Source: Inia geoffrensis (Eukaryota > Chordata > Mammalia > Artiodactyla > Iniidae). From it: a stretch of 64,000 nt of DNA. Shown here piece after piece: positions 11,000 to 21,232 of the stretch; positions within the stretch are counted from its first letter, which is position 1; each line of letters begins with the position of its first letter. The position numbers and the translations under genes were made by a program. The DNA is taken from contig JAZAQT010000027.1 of the NCBI GenBank assembly GCA_036417435.1, forward strand, positions 1-64,000, written 5' to 3'. The notes beneath the pieces are model-generated. The model was not told the DNA's origin. It made no database searches and saw only the letters and a list, made by a program, of their open reading frames with translations.

Positions 11000-12100
11000 T
11001 TGCCATGGGGCCCCGTTGCCCCCAGTTGTCTTTCTGGAGGTTGGAGTTGGGGGGTCTCCTCACTCGAGGTCAGTGTGCCCATGGAGCGAACCCTGCAACC
11101 TCAGGGCATGTTTGGTGGTTAGGATCAACACATGGGGTCCTTTTCCCTTAGGAAGGAGGTGGCCTTTCAGGCTGCTGATTTCCAGGTTTTTAGATACTGC
11201 CAGTATCCTGGCCAGATGTGGTGGTGGACCAAGCCCCTTAGTGACCGTAGTTTATCCTACCTGGTTAGCATTCATGCGTTGTTCCTTTTCAAGTGGTCCC
11301 GGTTTTTGCACTAATACTCCAATGGCAATTCACCTTTCACCAGGAATGTAAAGGTCAAAGGGTTTAGCTAAATTAGGGAGTTCCAGGTCAAGGGTCTGAA
11401 TTGACTGCTCTTTCCATTCTTGAAAGACCACTTCTGGATTCTATTCAAAAGGATCATCATCTTTTCCTTTCAGTGCTTCATATAGAGGCCCAGCTATTAG
11501 ACTGTAGTTCGGGATCCAGATGCAGCAAACCCCAGCCTCCCCAGGAACTCCTAAGCTGTCTTCTACTTTTAGAAGGGCTAAGGCTGCAAATGGTTTCTTC
11601 CCTTTCCTGGGATGGGCTTCTCAGACCTTCTGTGACAACGAAGCCCAGGTAGGTCACCTTAGTGTGATATTTGAGCTTTATCTTGGACAACTTCTATCCT
11701 ATATTGGCTTGGTAGTTCAGAGGCCTCCTTAGTAGAGCTGGCGATCAGATTGGTGTCTGCATATTGAAGGAGGGTTTCCTTTTCCAGAGGTAGAACTTTT
11801 AGGTCTTTAGCTAAGCTTTCCCAAAGATGGTGTGGGAATTTTTATACCCTTGGGGCGAGGCGACCCAGCAGTATTATTTTTGTTGTATGTTGAGTCCTGC
11901 CAGTCACGAGGCAAAATTTCTTGTGACTCTGGGACTAATGGAATACAAAAGAAGGCATCATTGAAGTCTAATACAGAACACCATGTCCTGGTGGTTGGTA
12001 GAATGACTAGCAGTGTGTAGGAATTAGGAACTACTGGAGGTATACCCTCGGTGGCATAACTGACTGTCCTGACATCCTTTACCAGGTCCCCAGCGGCCCA
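11000..12100 (-). pseudogene. Decayed class I (gammaretrovirus-like) endogenous retrovirus pol remnant
   Basis: Minus-strand conceptual translation shows reverse transcriptase landmarks in the correct order across several frames. About 11925-12086 resembles the fingers/palm segment, with a conserved FNDAFF-type stretch. About 11835-11865 resembles the Pro-Gln-Gly-x-Lys palm motif. At 11752-11763 is the catalytic box, read as YADT where the family has YVDD. At 11478-11690 is the connection region with VTYLGFVVTEG and a following RRQLR. About 11150-11390 resembles the start of the RNase H-like region. The catalytic Asp pair is broken, and several stops and frame changes are present, so it cannot encode an active enzyme. 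Family placement rests on my recognition of these motifs; no LTR pair or gag was found. Confidence 0.75.
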
Positions 12101-12559
12101 TTTGTCTCTCGTGGTCAGGCAATTACCAGGATATGGAGCTCACCTGGGCAGGTACCTCACCCCCACGCCAGCTCATTGGGCTCTCCTGGTCAAGCCCCTC
12201 CCAGGATACAGATCTACCCTTGCAGGTACCGTGGCAGGGCTGGGCAAAGAGGAACCGTGCACATAGCCCTCATTGCAGAGCAACCTCAGCTCACCTGTCT
12301 CTCAGAGCTGACACAGAGCACCTCAGAGCAGGACTTGAACTAACAAACAGCAGCTCCGACATGTCTGTGACCCTGGGCATCACTCTGCAGGGCCTCCCTC
12401 TGCCTGGTCTTCCAGACACTTCCACTGAACCCAGGGCACCAAGCCGCTGCCTCCAGCCACCACTCACCCCTCCTCTCCCTGACTTCTATGTCCCTTTCAT
12501 TAGGAGACGATTTTCTTGAAGCTGTCTCCCACTCATGGGCCAGATAAAATGATTAGAAA
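12101..12559. other. Unassigned GC-moderate sequence
   Basis: This stretch is directly 5' of the pol remnant on the minus strand, where gag or leader sequence would be expected, but I recognise neither. A 128-codon plus-strand frame (12133-12519) has low-complexity Pro/Ser/Leu composition and no domain. It is probably chance. Confidence 0.4.
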
Positions 12560-12830
12560 ACAAGCCAGAGCTGCAGCCCCTTGTGTATCCGGACTTTCAA
12601 GAGCCTACACCTGTTGCTTGGAGATGGCCCGTTCAGCAAGGTCAATTTTCTGCAACTGTGAGCCCCTGAGTAGTGAGGATTGGCTGACCTGTGCAGCCTG
12701 ACCAATCGGGCCAGCCCTCCCCAGGTGTGCATGTTTTGAGGTCAATATAAACACCGCACCAGGCAGCAAGAGCCCCTGCAGCTCTGCCTGACACCATATT
12801 CTCTGCCCTGTCATTAGTCTCGGGGCTGGG
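12560..12830 (+). promoter_or_regulatory. Possible LTR-like or promoter-like segment
   Basis: Two CCAAT-type elements (attggctg at 12679 and ccaatcgg at 12702) precede a TATA-like caatataaac at about 12743-12752, the spacing of a retroviral U3 or RNA polymerase II promoter. No matching second LTR, primer-binding site or downstream gene is visible, and it points opposite to the pol remnant. A chance match is quite possible. Confidence 0.25.
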
Positions 12831-13410
12831 CTGGTGGGAGGGATTGAGAAGCCACGGCTTTGTGAGAGGCCTAGTGTGAGTTGGGCTCTGCTGGACTTTC
12901 TGCAGCAGTTTCCAGGCTGCCACCTGCTAAAGAAGAGGATGTGTCACCTATAACTGCTGCTGGAATTTCTCCCTGGGCAGAGGTGAGGGAGGAAAAAAAG
13001 CAGTGGGGGCGGGACAGGAGGGGTTTCTCAGGCAGGGAAATGGAAGGCTTCCAGAAGAGCACCCAGGGCCAGGACCATCCTGGCTGGCCTGCAGGCACCA
13101 AGTCGGCCGGCATGCTGTCGCTTGTGTGGCTCCACGGCCCTTCCTCTAGGCTTTCAAGTCCTTGCACATATTCAGGTGTTTTACCTGGGAAGGGTGGGAA
13201 CAGTTCAGCAGCAGCTGGCCTGGGCCTCAGCTCACGTTTACTCACAGAGGTCTCGGCACAGTCCCCCAGCTTTACAATGAGGACACTTGTTGCGTGGGGG
13301 CTGCTGGTTGAATGGGAGATGATTCCCCTCACTGACCAACTTCAGAATTGTTTACAACTGGAGCAAGTGCCCTGATACGGTTTTCCTCTCTGTAACTGGT
13401 GGGTTCTGTT
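12831..13410. other. Unassigned sequence
   Basis: GC-rich, non-tandem sequence. Overlapping open frames on both strands (164 codons plus at 12881-13375, 153 codons minus at 12871-13332) show no recognisable domain. Open frames on both strands at once are expected from GC-rich composition with few stop triplets. Confidence 0.4.
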
Positions 13411-13529
13411 TAGATTTTTTTTTTCTTTATTTTGGTTTCTAGGTAGATTTTATTCCTCTTTTTTGTATTTACAGATATAAGCATGGAAATAATGTATTCA
13501 TATAAAAGCACGTGTGTGAAGGGAAGAAC
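13411..13529. other. AT-rich, poly-T-bearing tract
   Basis: It starts with a T-run near 13413-13423 and is AT-rich throughout. It could be the degraded 3' tail region of the adjacent minus-strand L1, but the match is too poor to include it. Confidence 0.35.
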
Positions 13530-14280
13530 CTTTTTTTCTGTTTTAATTGTTTTTTAAATTTTGAAATATATTTTAGTTTTTTATACAGCAGGTTTATATT
13601 GGTTATCTATTTTACACTTGGTTATCTATTTATCTACTGGTTATCTATTTTATACATATAAATGCCAATCTGAATCTCTCAACTTCTCCCACCACCTAAC
13701 CCCCACAGCTTTCCCCACTTGATGTCCATATGTTTTTTCTCTACATCTGTTGCTCTATTTCTGCCTTGCAAACTGGTCCATCTGCACAATTTTTCTAGGT
13801 TCCACATATATGCATTCATATACAATATTTGTTTTCCTCTTTCTGACATACTTCACTCTCTATGACAGTCTCTAGATCCATTGACATCTCTACAAATGAT
13901 CCAACTTCATTCATTCTTATGGCTGAGTAATATTCCATTTTATATATGTATCATCTCTTTATGCATTCATGTGTCTGTGGACATTTAGGTTGCTTCCATT
14001 ACCTGGCTATTATAGTGATGCAATGAACTTTGTGGTGAAAGCCTCCTCTTTATTTTTGTTTTTTTTCTCGATATATGCCCAGGAGTGAGATGGCTGGATC
14101 ATATTGTAATTTATGGTTAGTTTTTAAGGAACCTCCATGCTGTTCTCTATTGTAACTGTATCAATTTACATTCCCAACAGTAGTGGAAGAGGTTTCCTTT
14201 TCTCCACACCATTCGAGCCTTTGTTGTTTGCAGAATTTCTGATAATGCCTATTCTAACAGGTGTGAGGTGATACTTCATT
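13530..14280 (-). mobile_element. L1 3'-end fragment, antisense, abutting the satellite
   Basis: The plus strand is the complement of an old L1 3' end. Landmarks include atggctgagtaatattccat at about 13919, ggacatttaggttgcttcca at about 13979, atatatgcccaggagtgaga at about 14072, aatttacattcccaacag near 14165 and gtgtgaggtgata at about 14261, the reverse of the ORF2 tail. A poly-T-like start near 13530 corresponds to the poly-A tail. It stops at about 14280, where the satellite begins mid-monomer. It is not tandem and differs from the L1 part of the satellite, so it is an independent insertion. Confidence 0.85.
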
Positions 14281-15479
14281 GTTGAGTTTATTTCTTTGAG
14301 CAAGGAGTAGGTCCTGTCTATTACATACTTGGCTTATGGAATGGTTTTTGGGCTAATTTCAATCTCTGGTTTTATGACGCACCCCAACTCAACTTTCCCC
14401 TTAAAAAAAGCATAAGATTGTTTCCTAAAAGTGAGACTCTGTTGTGTTTTGTAATTCAATTCATGTGTAGCCAAGTTTACATTCCCTTTATTAGTGATAA
14501 CCTATAATAATTTTCTTTTTCTGTGTGACTTATTTCACATAGAATCATCGTACTGGAATCCATTCATTTTGCTTCTACAGGCCTGATTACATTAATATCA
14601 CTGTTGAGTGATATTTCATTATACAAAATAAGCACAAGGTCTTTATCCATTTTTTTCTGTCCAGGATATATAAGTTGTACTGTAGTGGACATTGCTGAAA
14701 ACACAGCAGTCCTAAATATTGGGGTAGCTGTGTCTTCCTTCTTTAAATTTTCCTAAGCTATAGGGCCATAAGTGGAAGTGCCCTAGGCTCTGTGGCTTTG
14801 ATTTTTAGATGTTTCAGGAAACACCATACACATCTCCACAGTACTCGTTGGCAATTTACATCCCGCCAATCAGCATAACCAAGCTCCCTGTACTCCATGG
14901 CCAGTCCTGTCTCTCGGGATTTTACACTTTTTTCAGACGACACTTTAAAGCGTTGGGAAGTGAGACTTCATTGTAGTGCAAATTTCCATTACAGGCTTGT
15001 TTGTTGGCCAAAAAGAGTGTATGCGTTTTTTCTGGGATATATTTAGGAAAAAACACATACACCCTTTTTGGCTAAGTGTATCATTGTCGAAGTGCTGCCT
15101 CTTTTCCTTTACTTTCAGAGCAATTTTAATCTACCACCGGATATCTGTTTTCTGCAATTCTGCCTCGCGTTCAAGTCCTCTTCACAGCCTTCCTTCAATA
15201 TATTTTTGGATGATAGGGGTCATGTGTAATTGTGCAGGATTGTGAATTACAGTGTTCAAAAAGCTCCTTTTTTCAACTAGCTTCCTTGTGAGCTGACTGC
15301 AAAACCGAAGAATTGCTTCAGGCCCTAACCTGGTTCTGGCAAGGCACGCTGAGCCTTTGGTGAATTCTTCTCCCTGGTGGGAAATCAGAGTTCAATGTGC
15401 CCGTCCAAACACATAGAGATAGTCCCTCATTGGATCTCCTTATTCCTGGTCATCTTCTACAGAAATTACTAACTGTGAA
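14281..15479 (+). repeat. Edge fragment of the satellite, diverged, joined by deletion to the next copy
   Basis: The first array copy starts mid-monomer (ttgagtttatttctttgagc), passes a diverged palindrome at 15004-15075, and runs to aactgtg near 15478. There it jumps to the phase before gtgtttatactcccgg of the following copy. About 0.7 kb is missing, shortening palindrome-to-palindrome spacing to 1023 bp. It is the most diverged member of the array. Confidence 0.85.
15004..15075. mobile_element. Diverged mariner-like palindrome
   Basis: This 72-bp inverted repeat has arms that mismatch at several positions (gagtgtatgcg against cacatacaccc, and gggatatatttagg at the centre). The length is conserved although the sequence has drifted. 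Confidence 0.7.
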
Positions 15480-17759
15480 ACAGTTCATCTGGAGCTGTGT
15501 TTATACTCCCGGTGTTAGTGATATGTTGTGATGTTTCTTTTTCTGTGTGACTTATTTCACTTAAAAGCATCGTACCTAGATCCACTCATTATGCTGCTAC
15601 TGGTCTGTTGCCATTGATTTCATTGTTGAGTGATATTCCATTGTAGGGATGTACCACAACTTCTATATCCATTTTTCTTTTTCTTGGCTATTGAAGTTGT
15701 ACCATAGTCAAGGTTCCCGTACAGAGAGCAGCCCCAAACTTTGGTGTGGCTGTGTCTTTTTCATTTAAATTTTCCGAATATATAGCACTATAAGTGTATG
15801 TGCCCTAGGCTCTCTAGCTTGGTTTTTTCTTCGTTCCAGGAAACACCATGCACTTCTCCAGAGTGGCTGTTGGCAATTTACATCCTGCCCATCAACATAA
15901 CAAGGCTGCCGGTTCTCCATGGCCTGTCCAGCCTCTCTGGATTTTACACTTTTTTCGGACGGCCCTTTTGATCGGTGGGAAGTGAGACTTCCTTGTAGTG
16001 CTGACTTCCATTGCAGGCTTGCTTGGTTGGCCAAAAACGTCGTATGCATTTTTTCCTGAATATATTCAGGAAAAAACGCATACGCCCTTTTTGGCCAAGT
16101 GCATCAGTTTTGAACTGCTGCCTCTTTTCCTACGCTTTCAGAGCAATTCTTATCTACCACCTGATATATGTTTTCTGCAATTCTGTGTCGTGTTCAAGTC
16201 CTCTTCACAGCCTTCCTTCAATAAATTTTTGGATGATAGGGGTCATTTGGAACTCTGCAGGATTGTGAGTAACAGTGCCAAAAATCTCTTCTCAACTCGC
16301 TTTCTTCTGAGCTGGCCGCAAACCCGAAGAATTGCTTCAGGCCCTAATCTCGTTGTGGCATGGCAAGCTGAGCCTTTGGTGAATTCTTCTTACTGTAGGG
16401 AATTCAGAGTTCAATGTGCCCGACCAAACACATTGAGATAGCCGCTCTTTGGTTCTCCTTATTCCTGTTCATCTTCCACAGAAATTGCAATCTGTGCCAA
16501 ACAAGAGGTCAAAGGCACTGACTCTCCAAGTGGGGAGAATGTTAATATCGCATCTGGAATGGCGAACTCGAGTACCAGGGGGCGAAAATGGCAATGAGGT
16601 TTAGAAATTTTGCCTGATCACTTCGTGGACCATATTCTGGGTTTTCCATGCATATTTTAGCTGAAGGATAAATAACTTAAACGTGGAGATTTGGGACCCG
16701 TGGAATGGGAACCATGCACCATTACCTCAAAGGGTCTGCATTCCCTCACCAATAGTATCAGCCCCAAGTGTCCAGCTTTATCTCTCCCACAGCTGGGGAT
16801 GTAGAGGTGGTAAATCCAAGATTCCTCACAGGCCCTGAAGGACTTATTTAAGAATTTCTCTCTATTTGACAGTCCTTGTGTTTTCTTTTTCAAATTTATT
16901 TTTATAAGGGGATTTAGCTTCTTGACACTGCTGTGTGTATGCTGATGTACACAAATGATTTTCTTATGGAGACCTATAAATGTATGGGTTTTAATTTTCT
17001 TCATAGTCAGGTATATTCCTAGGTTTTGAATATAGCTTGTGGAGTCCATTTGATTGAGCAAGGAGTAGGTCTTTTCTAATATATATTTGGCTTATGGAAT
17101 GGTATCTGTCCTAATGTCAACCTCTGGTTTTATGCAGCCTCCCCACTCTCCTTTCCCCTTATGCAAGCCTAAGTTTCTTTTGTAAATGTGAGACTCTGTT
17201 GTGTTTTGAAATGCAGTTCATGCGTAGTCGTGTTTACATTCCCTGTATTAGTGATATCTTATGATGTTTCTTTTTCTGTGTGACTTATTTCACTTAGAAT
17301 CATTGTAACTAAATCCACTCATTATGGTGCTACTGGTCTGTTGCCATTGATTTCATTGTTGAGTGATATTCCATTGTAGGGATGTACCACAACTTCTATA
17401 TCCATTTTTCTCTTTCTGGGCTATTAAAGTTGTACCATAGTCAAGGCTCCCGTACACAGAGCAGCCCCAAACTTTGGTGTTGCTGTGTCTTTGTCATTTA
17501 AATTTTCCGAATCTATAGCACTATAAGTGGAAGTGCCCTAGGCTCTCTAGCTTGTTTTTTCTTTGTTCCAGGAAACACCATCCACTTCTCCAGAGTGGCT
17601 GTTGGCAATTTACATCCCGCCCATCAGCATAACAAGGCTGCCAGTTCTCCATGGCCTGTCCTGCCTCTCTGGATTTTACACTTTTTTTCTGACGGTCCTT
17701 TTGATCAGTGGGAAGTGAGACTTCATTGTAGTGCGGATTTCCTTTGCAGGCTTGATGGG
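15480..17759 (+). repeat. Second satellite copy, diverged edge type
   Basis: It comprises the remaining L1-derived part of the deleted junction copy (15480-16026) and a full period from 16027 (1733 bp). The palindrome at 16027-16098 has left-arm changes (aaaacgtcgtatgcat). Scattered substitutions against core copies include gtgtcgtgttcaag and ttactgtagggaattc. Confidence 0.85.
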
Positions 17760-19496
17760 TTGGCCAAAAAGGGCCTAGGCGTTTTTTCCTGAATATATTT
17801 AGGAAAAAAACGCATACGCACTTTTTGGCCAATTGTATCACGGTGGAAATGCTGCCTCCTCTCCTACGCTTTCAGAGCAATTCTTGTCTACCACCTGATA
17901 TCTGTTTTCTGCAATTCTGCGTCGCATTCAAGTCCTCTTCACAGCCTTCCTTCAATAAATTTTTGGATGATAGGAGTCATTTGGAATTCTGCAGGACTGT
18001 GAATTACAGTGCCAAAAATCTCCTTTTCTCAACTCGCTTTATTGTGAGCTGACCGCAAAACTGAAAAATTGCTTCAGGCCTTAATCTCGTTCCGGCATGG
18101 CACGCTGAGCCTTTGATGAATTCTTCTTCCTGTAGGGAAATCAGTGTTCAATGTGCCCGTCCAAACACATCAAGTTAGCTGCTCATTCGTTCTCCTTATT
18201 CCTGTTCATCTTCCACAGAAATTGCAAACTGTGCCAAACAAGAGGTCAAAGGCACTGACTCTCCAAGTGGGGAGAATGTTAATATTGCATCTGGAACGGC
18301 GAACTCGAGTACCAGGGGGCTAAAATGGCGATGAGTTTTAGAAATTGTGCCTGATCACTTCGTGGACCATATTCTGGGTTTTCCATGCATATTTTAGCTG
18401 AAGGATAAATCCCTTACACGTGGAGATTTGGGACCCGTGGAATGGGAACCATGCACCATTACCTCAAAGGGTCTGCATTCCCTCACCAATAGTATCAACC
18501 CCAAGTGTCCAGCCTTATCTCTCCCACAGCTGTGGATGTAGAGTTTGTAAATCCCAGATTCCTCACAAGCCCTGAAGGACTTATTTAAGAATTTCTCTCT
18601 ATTTCACAGTCCTTGTGTTTTCTTTTTCAAATTTATTTTTATAAGGGGATTTAGCTTATTTACACTGCTGTGTGTATGCTGCTGTACACAAATGATTTTC
18701 TTATGGAGACCTATAAATGTATGGGTTTTAATTTTATTCATAGTCAGGTATATTCCTAGGTTTTGAATACGGGGTGTTGAGTCCGTTTGGTTGAGCGAGG
18801 AGTAGGTCTTGTCTAATATATATTTGGCTCTTGGAATGGTATCTGTCCTAATGTCAACCTCTGGTTTTATGCAGCCTCCCCTCTCTCCTTTCCCCTTAAG
18901 CAAGCATAAGTTTCTTTTGTAAATGTGAGACTCTCTTGTGTTTTGTAATGCAGTTCACACGTAGCCGTGTTTACATTCCCGGTATTAGTGATATCTTATG
19001 ATGTTTCTTTTTCTGTGTGACTTATTTCACTTAGAATCATCGTAACTAAATCCACTCATTATGCTGCTACTGGTCTGTTGCCATTGATTTCATTGTTGAG
19101 TGATATTCCATTGTAGGGATGTACCACAACTTCTATATCCATTTTTCTCTTTCTGGGCTATTAAAGTTGTACCATAGTCAAGGCTCCCGTACACAGAGCA
19201 GCCCCAAACTTTGGTGTGGCTGTGTCTTTTTCATTTAAATTTTCCGAATCTATAGCACCATAAGTGGAAGTGCCCTAGGCTCTCTAGCTTGTTTTATTCT
19301 TTGTTCCAGGAAACACCATCCACTTCTCCAGAGTGGCTGTTGGCAATTTACATCCCGCCTATCAGCATAACAAGGCTGCCGGTTCTCCATGGCCTGTCCT
19401 GCCTCTCTGGATTTTACACTTTTTTCGGACGGCCCTTTGGATCGGTGGGAAGTGAGACTGCCTTGTAGTGCGGATTTCAATTGCAGGCTTGCTTGG
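17760..19496 (+). repeat. Third satellite copy, transitional
   Basis: Period 1737 bp. The palindrome is 73 bp because the right arm has an extra A, and the left arm reads gggcctaggcg. Divergence from the core is intermediate and falls toward its right end, so the homogenised core begins in or just after this copy. Confidence 0.85.
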
Positions 19497-19568
19497 TTGG
19501 CCAAAAAGGGCGTATGCGTTTTTTCCTGAATATATTCAGGAAAAAACGCATACGCCCTTTTTGGCCAA
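19497..19568. mobile_element. Perfect 72-bp palindrome, probable mariner-derived MITE
   Basis: Two 36-bp arms meet with no loop at the centre gaatatattc, and the right arm is the exact reverse complement of the left. The ends, ggttggccaaaaag and ctttttggccaa, match the terminal inverted repeats I recognise from palindromic mariner-type MITEs in cetartiodactyl genomes. Interrupted L1 sequence to the left fits insertion into an L1. The outermost bases and the TA target duplication are not clearly retained. The palindrome is certain; the family name is moderately sure. Confidence 0.7.
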
Positions 19569-20352
19569 GTGCATCACTGTCGAACTGCTGCCTCTTTTCC
19601 TACGCTTTCAGAGCAATTCTTATCTACCCCCTGATATCTGTTTTCTGCAATTCTGCATCGCGTTCATGTCCTCTTCACAGCCTTCCTTCAATAAATTTTT
19701 GGATGATAGGGGTCATTAGGAACTCTGCAGGATTGTGAGTTACAGTGCCACAAATCTCCTTTTCTCAACTCGCTTTCTTGTGAGCTGACCGCAAACCCGA
19801 AGAATTGCTTCAGGCCCTAATCTCGTTCCGGCATGGCACGCTGAGCCTTTGATGAATTCTTCTTCCTGTAGGGAAATCAGTGTTCAATGTGCCCGTCCAA
19901 ACACATCAAGTTAGCTGCTCATTCGTTCTCCTTATTCCTGTTCATCTTCCACAGAAATTGCAAACTGTGCCAAACAAGAGGTCAAAGGCACTGACTCTCC
20001 AAGTGGGGAGAATGTTAATATTGCATCTGGAACGGCGAACTCGAGTACCAGGGGGCTAAAATGGCGATGAGTTTTAGAAATTGTGCCTGATCACTTCGTG
20101 GACCATATTCTGGGTTTTCCATGCATATTTTAGCTGAAGGATAAATCCCTTTCACGTGGAGATTTGGGACCCGTGGAATGGGAACCATGCACCATTACCT
20201 CAAAGGGTCTGCATTCCCTCACCAATAGTATCAGCCCCAAGTGTCCAGCCTTATCTCTCCCACAGCTGTGGATGTAGAGGTGGTAAATCCAAGATTCCTC
20301 ACAAGCCCTGAAGGACTTATTTAAGAATTTCTCTCTATTTGACAGTCCTTGT
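19569..20352 (+). repeat. Unrecognised 0.78-kb segment of the satellite monomer
   Basis: The segment runs from gtgcatcactgtcgaactgc to gacagtccttgtg. It is the half of the monomer that I cannot assign to L1 or mariner. It is CpG-bearing (cgaactcgagtacc, aaatggcgatgag, cacttcgtgg, ttccggcatggcacgc), unlike the L1 half. No coding frame starting at ATG is convincing. It could be an LTR or unique sequence captured when the satellite formed. Confidence 0.6.
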
Positions 20353-21222
20353 GTTTTCTTTTTCAAATTTATTTTTATAAGGGGATTTAGCTTATTGACA
20401 CTGCTGTGTGTATGCTGCTGTACACAAATGATTTTCTTATGGAGACCTATAAATGTATGGGTTTTAATTTTCTTCATAGTCAGGTATATTCCTAGGTTTT
20501 GAATACGGGGTGTTGAGTCCATTTGGTTGAGCAAGGAGTAGCTCTTGTCTAATATATATTTGGCTTATGGAATGGTATCTGTCCTAATGTCAACCTCTGG
20601 TTTTATGCAGCCTCCCCACTCTCCTTTCCCCTTAAGCAAGCATAAGTTTCTTTTGTAAATGTGAGACTCTCTTGTGTTTTGTAATGCAGTTCACACGTAG
20701 CCGTGTTTACATTCCCGATATTAGTGATATCTTATGATGTTTCTTTTTCTGTGTGACTTATTTCACTTAGAATCATCGTAACTAAATCCACTCATTATGC
20801 TGCTACTGGTCTGTTTCCATTGATTTCATTGTTGAGTGATATTCCATTGTAGGGATGTACCACAACTTCTATATCCATTTTTCTCTTTCTGGGCTATTAA
20901 AGTTGTACCATAGTCAAGGCTCCCGTACACAGAGCAGCCCCAAACTTTGGTGTGGCTGTGTCTTTTTCATTTAAATTTTCCGAATCTATAGCACCATAAG
21001 TGGAAGTGCCCTAGGCTCTCTAGCTTGTTTTTTTCTTTGTTCCAGGAAACACCATCCACTTCTCCAGAGTGGCTGTTGGCAATTTACATCCCGCCCATCA
21101 GCATAACAAGGCTGCCGTTTCTCCATGGCCTGTCCTGCCTCTCTGGATTTTACACTTTTTTCGGACGGCCCTTTGGATCGGTGGGAAGTGAGACTGCCTT
21201 GTAGTGCGGATTTCCACTGCAG
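20353..21222 (-). mobile_element. L1 3' end embedded in the satellite monomer
   Basis: Plus-strand text follows the antisense L1 3' end in order. It starts with a T-rich ttctttttcaaattt, then ctgctgtacacaaatgat, ggaatggtatctgtcctaat, tttctttttctgtgtgactt, gagtgatattccattgtagg, ctccagagtggctgttggca, ttctccatggcctgtcc and gatcggtgggaagtgagact, ending at gatttccactgcagg. It is substantially diverged but collinear over about 870 bp and ends just before the mariner-like palindrome. It is half of the monomer and the oldest recognisable component. Confidence 0.8.
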
Positions 21223-21232
21223 GCTTGCTTGG

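Larger units (their letters stand above)
19497..21232 (+). repeat. Satellite monomer M4, type A, reference core copy
   Basis: Period 1736 bp with a perfect 72-bp palindrome. Type A markers are aggattgtgag, cccgtccaaac, gaatgttaat, ccagggggctaa, ccctttcacgtgg and cagctgtggatg. The three component parts are annotated separately on this copy. Confidence 0.9.

Noticed and set aside
12871..13375. Overlapping 164- and 153-codon frames
   Set aside because: GC-rich sequence with open frames on both strands, no recognisable domain, and no splice or promoter context that favours either.
19497..19568. Palindrome as a rho-independent terminator or riboswitch
   Set aside because: The hairpin is long, loopless and set in eukaryotic repeats, with mariner-like ends; a MITE explains it better.
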